A DNA stretch of 17,245 nucleotides from JBHHZI01 sp046757965 (lineage in GTDB: Bacteria > Acidobacteriota > Polarisedimenticolia > SMYD01): the NCBI GenBank assembly GCA_046757965.1, contig JBHHZI010000061.1, positions 1-17,245 of the forward strand, written 5' to 3'. The translations under genes and the position numbers were made by a program. The notes under the pieces were generated by a model. The model was not told where the DNA came from. It made no database searches and saw only the letters and a list, made by a program, of their open reading frames with translations. Below, one piece after another: positions 7,358-14,365 of this stretch (the stretch's first letter is position 1; each line of letters opens with the position of its first letter).

Positions 7358-8126
7358 CGCCCGGGTCGAGGGTGAAGGTGATCGCGACATTCAGTGTGTC
7401 CTCGGTGAACTGCGGGGGCAGGGGAGGAAATCGCGAGACGGCCGAGACGGCCCTGAGGGCCGACTCATCGAGCCGCCGGTCGGGCGAGGGCGCGTCGATC
7501 CGGATGTCCGACACGCTGCCGTCCTCGTGAATGTGAAACAGGACGCGAACCGACAGATTCCGGTCGCCGGAACCGATGTAGACGGGTCTCTGCCAGTTGG
7601 CGCGCAGGATGTTGAGAAGCTGCGAGGTGTAATACGCATAGTCGAAGTCGGCGCTGCCGAGCGTCAGACCGAGGCCGGTCTCGCCGCCGGCCGGTGAGGG
7701 CGTCGCCGGTTCCCCGGCGACGGCGCCGGGCACCGGCTCCCCCGGGCGATCGGGCTCCGGGCTGCGCTTCGCGGGTTCCGGTTTCGCCTGTGGTTTCGGC
7801 CGGGTGGGAGGCTTCTTCTTCGAGACCTTTTCCGGGGATTTCTTCTTCCTCGGAGGCGGCGGGACACTCTTCTTCGGTGGTGGGGGGGCGGTCGACGGAG
7901 CCGCCGGCGAGGCGGCAACCGGTGGAGAGCGTCGCGCCATTGACGGCGGCAGGTCGACCAGAACGCCGGGGAGAATGGTGTCCCACTGTGGCGCGGTCGC
8001 CCGCGGACGCAGCGTCGGGAGCAGCGCCGCGGTGATGATCACCACCACGTGCGCGGAGAGAGACACCGTCACCATGCGCGCAAGACCGGGGGCGAGTGGA
8101 TGGGGGAGCCGGAGTGTGACCTTCAC
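7350..8126 (-). CDS. TonB/TolA-family energy transducer of the Tol-Pal operon
   Basis: This 258-residue protein occupies the tolA position and should link the TolQ-TolR motor to TolB-Pal across the periplasm. It has one N-terminal membrane segment (about 19-38). A Pro/Lys-rich stretch (67-132, with PPPPKK and RKKKSPEK blocks) could span the periplasm, and a TonB-like C-terminal domain (about 160-253) contains VRVLFHIHEDGSVSDIRI. It is much shorter than E. coli TolA (421) and lacks its long Ala/Lys helix, so TonB-family TolA analogue is the safest name. The start is GTG 8126, 6 nt after the tolR stop. An internal ATG at residue 18 is possible but would remove the positively charged cytoplasmic end. 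Confidence 0.85.
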   Translation of the reverse strand: MKVTLRLPHPLAPGLARMVTVSLSAHVVVIITAALLPTLRPRATAPQWDTILPGVLVDLPPSMARRSPPVAASPAAPSTAPPPPKKSVPPPPRKKKSPEKVSKKKPPTRPKPQAKPEPAKRSPEPDRPGEPVPGAVAGEPATPSPAGGETGLGLTLGSADFDYAYYTSQLLNILRANWQRPVYIGSGDRNLSVRVLFHIHEDGSVSDIRIDAPSPDRRLDESALRAVSAVSRFPPLPPQFTEDTLNVAITFTLDPGDV

Positions 8127-8132
8127 GGATGG

Positions 8133-8561
8133 TCAGCTTCCCTTGCCCTTGGAACCCCGGGGCTGGATGACGAGGCCCACCTCGCCGATCCCGCCCTTGC
8201 GGCACTGGTCCATGACGAACATGACCCGACCGTACGGAATCGAGGCGTCGGCCTGCAGATAGACGAAATCGTGGCCGGTCTTCTTCCGTGCCTCGTCCAC
8301 ACGGACCGCGAGCAGTTCCTCGTGAACCGGTTCGTTGCCCAGCCACAGGTCGCCGTTCCTGTCCACCGTCACCAGCAGGGTCTGCTCCCTGGGTTCTGTC
8401 GAGACGTCCGCCGACGGCAGGGTGACGTCGACTCCGCGGTGCATCATCGGCGCCGTGACCATGAAGATCACGAGAAGGACGAGCATCACGTCGACCAGCG
8501 GCGTGACGTTGATCTCGGCCAGGGTGCCTCGCCCGCCTGTTCTGCTGACCGGGGCGCCCAT
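8133..8561 (-). CDS. tolR: Biopolymer transporter ExbD/TolR
   Basis: TolR is a subunit of the proton-driven TolQ-TolR motor in the inner membrane. The 142-residue protein has a short cytoplasmic start, one membrane helix (about 21-40) within AEINVTPLVDVMLVLLVIFM, and a periplasmic domain. Asp24 in PLVDV matches the conserved proton-carrying aspartate of TolR/ExbD. The start ATG 8561 lies 4 nt after the tolQ stop, with GGTGA just upstream, and gives the usual N-terminus length. An earlier in-frame ATG at 8591 would add ten residues lying within the tolQ coding region and is less likely. Confidence 0.95.
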   Translation of the reverse strand: MGAPVSRTGGRGTLAEINVTPLVDVMLVLLVIFMVTAPMMHRGVDVTLPSADVSTEPREQTLLVTVDRNGDLWLGNEPVHEELLAVRVDEARKKTGHDFVYLQADASIPYGRVMFVMDQCRKGGIGEVGLVIQPRGSKGKGS

Positions 8562-8565
8562 CCAT

Positions 8566-9318
8566 TCACCGCCGGCCGACCGGCAGGTCATGGGCCATCA
8601 TCTCCACGCTCGATGTTGCGATCTCGCCGGGCAGCGTGTCCATCAACTGCGAGGAGAAGTTGTCCATCTTGGCCTGCATGACACGGATCCGCTGGAGAAA
8701 CTGGTTGTATGCCATGACCGCCGGAATGGCGGCGACGAGTCCCATGGCGGTGGCGATGAGCGCCTCGGCGATGCCCGGGGCCACCACGCCGAGCGATGAG
8801 GAACCGCTGGCGCCGAGGGCGAAGAACGTGTTCATGATGCCCCACACCGTCCCGAACAGGCCGATGAAGGGTGATGCACTGGCGGTCGTGGCGAGCAGGG
8901 GCAGGTAGCGCTCGAGGTGCAGCACCTCGCGATTGGTGGCCCGTTCCATCTCGTTACGCACGCGCCGCAGATCGCTGTCGGATGCCGAGGGGCCGCCTCT
9001 CCGGGTCCATTCGTCAAACCCCGCACGCATCAGCTCGGCCTCGGGCGCGTGGTCGTAGTTCTCGGCGAGATCGCGCAGGTCGGCGAGGCCCGGGTGACCG
9101 CGCTCGATCTCGCGCCAGATCTCGTCCGATTCTCGAGCGGCGCGGCCGAACGATCGCGCCTTGAGCAAGATCACGGCCCACGAGCTGACGGACAGGGCCA
9201 GCAGCAGCAACAGCACCAGCTGGACGACGGGGCTCGCGTGGATGACCAGGGACAGGAAGTCGAATTGGTTTTCCTGGCGAGGTGCCTGGGCGAGCAGGCC
9301 GTAGATCACGGGGGGCAA
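8566..9318 (-). CDS. tolQ: MotA/TolQ/ExbB proton channel family protein TolQ
   Basis: TolQ forms the pentameric part of the proton-driven motor with TolR. From TTG 9318 it has 250 residues with three membrane segments: about 30-52 (ASPVVQLVLLLLLALS), 139-165 (around SPFIGLFGTVWGIMNTF, the MotA_ExbB core) and 179-203 (APGIAEALIATAMGL). A cytoplasmic loop lies between the first two. The start is not certain. TTG 9318 has GGAGG four nt upstream. GTG 9309 lies 13 nt from the same site, which is too far. A further upstream TTG (9369) would fall before the predicted transcription start. It is the first gene of the tol operon. Confidence 0.94.
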   Translation of the reverse strand: MPPVIYGLLAQAPRQENQFDFLSLVIHASPVVQLVLLLLLALSVSSWAVILLKARSFGRAARESDEIWREIERGHPGLADLRDLAENYDHAPEAELMRAGFDEWTRRGGPSASDSDLRRVRNEMERATNREVLHLERYLPLLATTASASPFIGLFGTVWGIMNTFFALGASGSSSLGVVAPGIAEALIATAMGLVAAIPAVMAYNQFLQRIRVMQAKMDNFSSQLMDTLPGEIATSSVEMMAHDLPVGRR

Positions 9319-9322
9319 TGCA

Positions 9323-9327
9323 CCTCC
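9323..9327 (-). promoter_or_regulatory. Ribosome-binding site of tolQ
   Basis: GGAGG on the minus strand lies 4 nt before TTG 9318 and 13 nt before GTG 9309. It lies within the transcript predicted from the promoter at 9360-9388 and favours TTG 9318 as the tolQ start. Confidence 0.7.
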
Positions 9328-9359
9328 ACTGTGGTGTCGATCTTGTTCTCCCCGGCAGC

Positions 9360-9388
9360 ACTGTAGCAATGCCCGGATCGGTTGTCAA
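9360..9388 (-). promoter_or_regulatory. Sigma70-type promoter of the tolQ-R-tonB-tolB-pal-cpoB operon
   Basis: On the minus strand a perfect TTGACA (9388-9383), a 17-nt spacer and TACAGT (9365-9360) form a near-consensus housekeeping promoter. Transcription should start near 9353, leaving a leader of roughly 35 nt before the tolQ start. It is the strongest promoter seen in the window. Confidence 0.85.
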
Positions 9389-9401
9389 TTGCCCATACCG
9401 T

Positions 9402-9413
9402 CGCAAGATGCTG
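9402..9413 (+). repeat. 12-nt direct repeat, first copy
   Basis: CGCAAGATGCTG occurs here and again, identical, at 9519-9530, where it covers the recN start codon. This copy lies between the two divergent promoters and contains ATG CTG CAA TGA, a three-codon frame. Its function is unknown. Confidence 0.6.
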
Positions 9414-9442
9414 CAATGAATCGAGTTGGCGATGATCCGTTG

Positions 9443-9471
9443 TTGACCGACCGGGCGCCGTCTGGTAGCGT
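9443..9471 (+). promoter_or_regulatory. Sigma70-type promoter of the recN operon
   Basis: TTGACC (9443-9448), a 17-nt spacer and TAGCGT (9466-9471) form a reasonable housekeeping promoter pointing toward recN and divergent from the tolQ promoter. The expected transcription start is near 9478. I saw no canonical CTGT-N8-ACAG LexA site, though recN is SOS-controlled in many bacteria. Confidence 0.65.
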
Positions 9472-9477
9472 GACCGC

Positions 9478-9510
9478 GACCGGCGCGGAGGTCCCTCTCC
9501 TGCCCCGGTC
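9478..9510 (+). promoter_or_regulatory. Stem-loop at the predicted 5' end of the recN mRNA
   Basis: Bases 9478-9483 pair with 9505-9510 (GACCGG/CCGGTC), 9485-9486 with 9502-9503, and 9487-9490 with 9497-9500 (GGAG/CTCC). One mismatch and one bulged T interrupt the stem, and the loop is 6 nt. It begins where the promoter predicts +1 and ends 14 nt before the recN ATG. It locks up the only GGAGG in the leader. Confidence 0.45.
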
Positions 9511-9518
9511 AGCCGTGC

Positions 9519-9530
9519 CGCAAGATGCTG
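9519..9530 (+). repeat. 12-nt direct repeat, second copy, spanning the recN start codon
   Basis: This is the second identical copy of CGCAAGATGCTG; the first is at 9402-9413. The recN ATG begins at 9525 inside it. Confidence 0.6.
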
Positions 9531-11297
9531 GCCTTCCTTCGCGTTTGCAATCTCGCCGTTCTTCGTGATGTCGAGATCTCGTTCGGCTCCGGCTTCAATG
9601 TTCTCTCCGGAGCCACCGGCGCGGGCAAGTCGATCCTCGTCGATGCGGTCGGTCTGTTGCTCGGAGATCGTGCGGACGGTGGCCGGCTGCGTGCAGGGGC
9701 GGACACGGCGTCGGTCGAGGGCCAGTTCCTCGCCGGCCGGGCGCTGGTCGACGAGATCGAGTCGGCGGGCATCCCACCGTGTGGCGAGGAGGGGCTGATC
9801 GTCCGGCGGGAACTGCGCCGCGGCGCCGGGAATCGAGTCTTCGTCAACGGTGCGCTCACGCCCCTGTCGGTGCTGCGTCGGCTCATGGGCCATCAGGTGG
9901 CGATCCATGGCCAGAACAGCCACCTGAGCCTGGCGCGACCCGAGTCGGCGGCGGCGTTCTTCGATTCGTTCCTGGACGCAGGCGCGGGACTGGATGACCT
10001 GGCTATTTCCTGGCGCGCCCTGACCAGGGCGATGAACTCGTGCTCGGAACACGCGGCCCGGCGCGCATCTCGAGACGATCGCCTCGAGCACCTGCGCCGC
10101 CGGCTGGCGGAGATCGATGCGGTGCGCCCGGAGCCCGGGGAGGATGAGGGGCTTCTCGCCGAGGAACGGCTCCTGGCGAGCGCGACCGAGCGCCGCGAGC
10201 GCGCGGACCGTCTGCTCGCGGCGCTGCTGGACGGGGAGGACTCGGTCACCGCGGTCCTGTACCGGGGGCTCTCGGATCTGACGGAACTCGCCGCGCTCGA
10301 TCCGCGGTTGTCCGAGGAGGCCGGGCGGTTGCGAGAGGCCGCCCTCTGCATCGAGGACGTGGCGACGACCGTGCGGGATTCTCTGCCCGGCGACGAGGTC
10401 GATGCAGGCCGCCTGAGCGCGGTTCAGGTCCGTCTGGCGGAGCTTCAGGGCCTCGCCCGTCGACACGGGGGTGACCTGGCCGCGGTCTGCCGCGTTGCCG
10501 AGGCGACGCGGGAAGAGATCGAGACCCTCGAGGATCTCGGCGGCACCACCCGGCGCCTGCGAGCCGAGCTGGCCGCGGCGGCGGGAGAGTTCGACCGCAT
10601 CGCTCGCCGGGTCTCCGCTGCCCGCCGGGTGGCCGCAGAGCAGATGAGCACGCGGACGACGGCCCTTCTCGGCGCGCTCGGGCTTCAGGGAGCGCGGTTC
10701 GAGGTCACCCTCGACGGCACGCCCCCCGGGGAGGGGGCATCCGCCGCGCAGATCCTGGAGTGCGGCTCGTCCGGTGGCTACGAACGGGCGCGGTTCTGCT
10801 TTGCCGCCCATCCGGGTGACGCGCCGCTGCCGATTGCCCGGGTGGCCTCCGGCGGCGAGCTGTCGCGGCTGATGCTCGCCCTGCATCTGGTGCGGGAAGG
10901 GTCCGGGCCGGCGGGGGGCGCACCGACCCTCATCTTCGATGAGGTCGACGCGGGCATCGGTGGCGAGCAGGCCACGGTCCTGGTCCGTTATCTGGCGCGC
11001 GTGGCCGCCGACAGGCAGGTCATCTGCGTGACCCATCTTCCCCAGGTGGCCGCGGGTGCCGGCCGACACCTGCAGATCCGGAAGGTGGAGCGCGAGGGTC
11101 GGGCACAGACCGATGTTGTCGACCTGGACCGGGCCGGGCGCGTCGAGGAGATCGCGCGCATGCTGGGCGGGAGCGGCAAGCCGGACACCGCCCGGAGCCA
11201 TGCGCAGGCTCTCCTGTCCGCCGCGGCCGAGAATTCCCGGCGGCCCGGCGCCAGGCAACGGACCCCTGCAGGCCGGGCGCGTCACGCGATACCCTGA
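9525..11297 (+). CDS. recN: DNA repair protein RecN
   Basis: RecN is an SMC-like ATPase that gathers DNA at double-strand breaks for recombinational repair. The 590-residue protein has an N-terminal ATPase half with Walker A GATGAGKS (29-36). An antiparallel coiled-coil middle rich in Arg, Glu and Leu follows (about 160-400), with a VAIHGQNSH motif ahead of it. The C-terminal half carries the ABC signature SGGEL (442-446), Walker B TLIFDEVDAGIGG with Asp472-Glu473, and the H-loop motif THLPQVA. It is somewhat longer than E. coli RecN (553), and its last 20 or so residues are a basic, probably disordered tail. The start ATG 9525 has no accessible Shine-Dalgarno. It opens the rightward operon; coaD follows after 18 nt. 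Confidence 0.95.
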   Translation: MLAFLRVCNLAVLRDVEISFGSGFNVLSGATGAGKSILVDAVGLLLGDRADGGRLRAGADTASVEGQFLAGRALVDEIESAGIPPCGEEGLIVRRELRRGAGNRVFVNGALTPLSVLRRLMGHQVAIHGQNSHLSLARPESAAAFFDSFLDAGAGLDDLAISWRALTRAMNSCSEHAARRASRDDRLEHLRRRLAEIDAVRPEPGEDEGLLAEERLLASATERRERADRLLAALLDGEDSVTAVLYRGLSDLTELAALDPRLSEEAGRLREAALCIEDVATTVRDSLPGDEVDAGRLSAVQVRLAELQGLARRHGGDLAAVCRVAEATREEIETLEDLGGTTRRLRAELAAAAGEFDRIARRVSAARRVAAEQMSTRTTALLGALGLQGARFEVTLDGTPPGEGASAAQILECGSSGGYERARFCFAAHPGDAPLPIARVASGGELSRLMLALHLVREGSGPAGGAPTLIFDEVDAGIGGEQATVLVRYLARVAADRQVICVTHLPQVAAGAGRHLQIRKVEREGRAQTDVVDLDRAGRVEEIARMLGGSGKPDTARSHAQALLSAAAENSRRPGARQRTPAGRARHAIP

Positions 11298-11315
11298 AGC
11301 CGGGAGGATTCGACC

Positions 11316-11813
11316 GTGACCAAGGCCGTGTACCCCGGTTCGTTCGACCCGGTGACCAACGGACACCTCGATCTCGTCTGCCGGGCGGCCAATCTGTTCG
11401 ACGAGGTGGTCGTCGCCGTGCTGGTCAACCCGGCCAAGGGCGAGACGTTCGACGTGCGCGAACGTGTCGAGATGCTCAGACGGGCCACCCGGGACTTCCA
11501 GCGTGTCCGGGTCGATTCGTTCGACGGGTTGCTCGTCAACTACATTCACTCCGCCGGCGCCCAGGTCATCGTCCGGGGCCTGCGCGCTGTTTCCGACTTC
11601 GAGTACGAGTTCCAGATGGCGTTGATGAACAGACGTCTCAACTCGGCCGTGGAGACCGTCTACATGATGCCTGCGGAGACGTACACCTACCTGTCCAGCC
11701 GTCTGGTCCGCGAGGTCGCGTCCCTGGGCGGCACGGTGAGCGGACTGGTGCCCGAGGCGGTCGCCGAGGCGCTGGCGCGCCGGCTCGGGCCGGCCGCCGG
11801 AGGCGCATCGTGA
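11316..11813 (+). CDS. coaD: Pantetheine-phosphate adenylyltransferase (PPAT)
   Basis: CoaD joins 4'-phosphopantetheine and ATP to make dephospho-CoA, the penultimate step of coenzyme A synthesis. The 165-residue length is standard. The nucleotidyltransferase signature GSFDPVTNGHLD (8-19, with TNGH as the HxGH-type site) is clear, followed by RGLR (87-90) and YLSSRLVRE (125-133), the position of the family's ISSTxxR-type motif. The start is GTG 11316, supported by GGAGG at 11303-11307 eight nt upstream. The TGA stop overlaps the GTG start of the next gene (GTGA). Confidence 0.97.
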   Translation: MTKAVYPGSFDPVTNGHLDLVCRAANLFDEVVVAVLVNPAKGETFDVRERVEMLRRATRDFQRVRVDSFDGLLVNYIHSAGAQVIVRGLRAVSDFEYEFQMALMNRRLNSAVETVYMMPAETYTYLSSRLVREVASLGGTVSGLVPEAVAEALARRLGPAAGGAS

Positions 11814-12988
11814 GGCTTGCCGACCGGATGAATCGCTTCGGCGCATCGCCGACCATGGCGGCCAAGCAGGCCGCCGCGTTGTTGCGGGCCCGGGGCGAAT
11901 CGATCATCGACCTCTCGGTCGGGGAACCGGACTTTCCCACGCCGGAGCATGTCGTCGCCGCGGCGCAGGCCGCGCTCGAGAACGGCAAGACACATTACAC
12001 GGCCGCTGCCGGGCTGCCGGCCCTGAGAGAGGCGCTGGCGACCTACCTGTCCGGCATCGCCGGAGTCGGGATCGATGCCGACCGCGTGGTCGTCACCTGC
12101 GGTGGCAAGAGCGCCCTGCTCTACGTCATCCTGGCGCTGGTCCAGGCGGGAGATGAGGTTGTCATTCCCGCGCCGTGCTGGGTGTCGTTCCCCGACCAGG
12201 TCCGCCTGGCCGGGGGCGAGCCGGTGCTGGTTCCCGGCAGGGCGGAGAGCGGGTTCGGCCCGGATGTGGCGGCGCTGGGGGCCGCGCTGACCGATCGGAC
12301 CCGGCTGATGATCGTCAATTCGCCGGTCAACCCGACCGGTGCGGTGATGCGACCGGGAGACTGGCCCGAGCTGATCGCGGTATGCCGCCGGCGCGGCGTC
12401 ATCCTCCTCTCCGACGAGACCTACAACGAGCTGGTGCACGACGACGGGCCGATCGACACCATCCTGAAGCATGCGGGAGGCTCCGACGAGGGTGTCGTGA
12501 TCGTCAACTCCTTCTCCAAGACCTGGTCGATGACCGGCTGGCGAGTCGGATACGTGTGCGGTCCGCTGCCTCTTGTCCGCGCCGTGACCCGGTTGCAGAG
12601 CCAGGACACGACCCATCCGGCCACCTTCGCCCAGCATGGCGCCATCGCCGCGCTCACCGGCCCCGGGGATGCGACGATGATGATGCGGTCCGAGTATCGG
12701 CGCCGATGCCGCCTGATGCTCGATGAACTCCGGACATTGGCGGGATTCTCCTGTGCGCCGCCCAGGGGCGCCTTCTACCTGTTTCCGGATGTCACCGGGG
12801 CCATGGAAAGAAAGTCCTGCGCAGACGACGGCGAGTTCGCGGACCGCCTCCTGCACGAGGCTCATGTCGCCGTCGTGGCGGGGAGCGCATTCTGCGGCCC
12901 CGGGTGTGTGCGCATGAGCTATGCGGTGGCAGACGACGACCTGCACGAGGCGATGCGCCGCATCCGGGAGTGGCTCGCATCTTCGTGA
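11810..12988 (+). CDS. PLP-dependent aminotransferase, aspartate aminotransferase class Ib type
   Basis: This is a fold-type I aminotransferase of 392 residues, most like class Ib aspartate aminotransferases, which move amino groups between aspartate or related donors and 2-oxoglutarate. Landmarks are VGEPDFPTPEHV (37-48), GKTHYTAAAGLPALR (59-73), NSPVNPTG (170-177), DETY (202-205) near the PLP ring, and the lysine that binds PLP, Lys237, in SFSKTWSMTGWRVGY. The start GTG 11810 gives MRLADRMNRFGASPT, which matches the usual LSDRxxRxxPSPT N-terminus, so the 4-nt overlap with coaD is likely real. Substrate choice (aspartate, prephenate or another acid) cannot be read from sequence alone. The gene is unrelated in pathway to its neighbours. 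Confidence 0.9.
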   Translation: MRLADRMNRFGASPTMAAKQAAALLRARGESIIDLSVGEPDFPTPEHVVAAAQAALENGKTHYTAAAGLPALREALATYLSGIAGVGIDADRVVVTCGGKSALLYVILALVQAGDEVVIPAPCWVSFPDQVRLAGGEPVLVPGRAESGFGPDVAALGAALTDRTRLMIVNSPVNPTGAVMRPGDWPELIAVCRRRGVILLSDETYNELVHDDGPIDTILKHAGGSDEGVVIVNSFSKTWSMTGWRVGYVCGPLPLVRAVTRLQSQDTTHPATFAQHGAIAALTGPGDATMMMRSEYRRRCRLMLDELRTLAGFSCAPPRGAFYLFPDVTGAMERKSCADDGEFADRLLHEAHVAVVAGSAFCGPGCVRMSYAVADDDLHEAMRRIREWLASS

Positions 12989-14364
12989 CGCCGCATGCAA
13001 CCGGGATGTTCGTACGCCGCGCCGCCGCGGTGGCCGCGGGGAGCGCGCTGCTCCTGGTCGCCCACGTGGCGTCCGCCGCTTCCGGTCCGGAACCGGGAAC
13101 GGCCCCGGCTCTCGGACCGGTGGTCGTCGTGCCGGTGAGCGGTGCGTTGCTCCCGGTGACCGGCGACTTTCTCGCCCGGGCTCTCGAGGTGGCGAGCCGG
13201 CGTCAGGCGCGGCTGGTCCTCATCGAACTGGATACGCCTGGCGGGCTGGTGACGACGGTGCGAACCATGGTCGCGTCGATTCTCGCCAGCCCCGTCCCGG
13301 TCGCCGTGTATGTCACACCGGACGGGGCGTCGGCGGCCTCCGGCGGCGCCTTCCTGGTGCTGGCGGCCGACGTGGCCGCCATGGCACCGGTGGCCTCGAT
13401 CGGTGCCGCCCACCCGGTCTACATGGCTGGCAAGAACGAGAAGGGAGACATCCTGCTCGAGAAGGCGGAGAATGACCTCGCGGCGTTCATCCGCTCGCTG
13501 GCGGAACGGCGCGGGCGGAACCCGGACGAGGCCGAGTTGCTCGTGCGAGAGAGTCTGTCCCACTCCGCGCAGGAGGCGCTCGCCCTCGGGTTCATCGAGT
13601 GGATTGCCACCGACCGGGAAGATCTCCTCGCGCAGATCGACGGCACGGAGGTCGCGCGGGCGGACGGGACCGTCGTGCCGATGACCCTCGCCGGGGCGAC
13701 GACCGAGGTGGTGACCATGACCGTGCGGGAGACGGTGCTGTCCGTCCTGTCGCAGCCGATGGTCGCCTTCTTCCTGCTGGCCCTCGGTCTGCTGGGCGTC
13801 TACATGGAGATCACGCATCCGGGCACCCTTCTGCCGGCGGCGGTGGGTATCATCTGTCTGCTTCTGTTCGCGCTGGCCAGCCAGGTGCTGCCGGTGAACT
13901 GGGGGGGAGTGGCTCTCATCGGACTGGGTCTTGGCCTGCTGGTCCTCGAGGTGTACGTGGTGTCCTATGGCGCATTGAGTGTGGGCGGCGTCGGGTGCAT
14001 GGTGGTCGGCTCTCTGGTGCTGTTCGACACGCCGCCGGAGTTGAGAATTCCGCGCGGCGTCGTGGTCTCCATTGCCCTCGGCGTTGGTCTCGTGGCGCTG
14101 TCGCTCGTCCGGCTCGCCGTCACCTCCCAGTCTCGCCGTCCGTCCACGGGCCGCGAGGGGCTCGTCGGGACGGTGGGTGAGGCGGTGACCGACCTGCGCC
14201 CGGCCGGCAAGGTCCTGGTTCACGGCGAGTACTACGATGCGTTCGCTCAGCGTCCGGTCGGTCGGGGCGAGCGGGTCGAGGTGATTGCCCTGGACGGTCG
14301 CGAACTCCGGGTCGGTCCCGCCCCGCGCGGTCCGGCATCTTCGGGTCCTCTTCCACGGGGGTGA
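12985..14364 (+). CDS. Full-length NfeD membrane serine protease (ClpP-like plus NfeD domain)
   Basis: NfeD proteins of this class are membrane-bound proteases that pair with stomatin-like proteins, and the next gene is a slipin. The 459-residue protein has a signal segment (about 8-32) and a ClpP-like protease domain with DTPGG (83-87), GASAASGG (114-121) and SIGAAHP. Ser119 and Lys160 are 41 residues apart, which fits the catalytic Ser-Lys dyad of Pyrococcus 1510-N. Several membrane segments follow (about 256-375), then a C-terminal OB-fold (about 388-444, GLVGTVGEA...KVLVHGEYYDA). GTG 12985 overlaps the aminotransferase stop (GTGA); ATG 13006 is a good alternative and leaves a compact signal peptide. 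Confidence 0.9.
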   Translation: MTPHATGMFVRRAAAVAAGSALLLVAHVASAASGPEPGTAPALGPVVVVPVSGALLPVTGDFLARALEVASRRQARLVLIELDTPGGLVTTVRTMVASILASPVPVAVYVTPDGASAASGGAFLVLAADVAAMAPVASIGAAHPVYMAGKNEKGDILLEKAENDLAAFIRSLAERRGRNPDEAELLVRESLSHSAQEALALGFIEWIATDREDLLAQIDGTEVARADGTVVPMTLAGATTEVVTMTVRETVLSVLSQPMVAFFLLALGLLGVYMEITHPGTLLPAAVGIICLLLFALASQVLPVNWGGVALIGLGLGLLVLEVYVVSYGALSVGGVGCMVVGSLVLFDTPPELRIPRGVVVSIALGVGLVALSLVRLAVTSQSRRPSTGREGLVGTVGEAVTDLRPAGKVLVHGEYYDAFAQRPVGRGERVEVIALDGRELRVGPAPRGPASSGPLPRG

Positions 14365-14365
14365 C

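Noticed and set aside
9310..9315. Run of six G (C on the tolQ strand) beside the tolQ start as a phase-variable tract
   Set aside because: Six bases is short for slippage in GC-rich DNA and there is no second frame that would make a sensible switch.
9319..9524. A LexA/SOS operator upstream of recN
   Set aside because: I looked for CTGT-N8-ACAG and GAAC-N4-GTTC type sites and found none convincing; a lineage-specific LexA motif cannot be excluded.
9515..9568. A 17-residue frame from GTG 9515 overlapping the recN start
   Set aside because: No properly spaced ribosome-binding site and no sign of selection; overlapping short frames are common here.
9306..11846. A very long open frame on the minus strand (846 codons) opposite recN and coaD
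   Set aside because: It is antisense to two clear conserved genes, has low-complexity Arg/Gly/Pro-rich content with no recognisable domain, and is expected from GC-rich codon bias.
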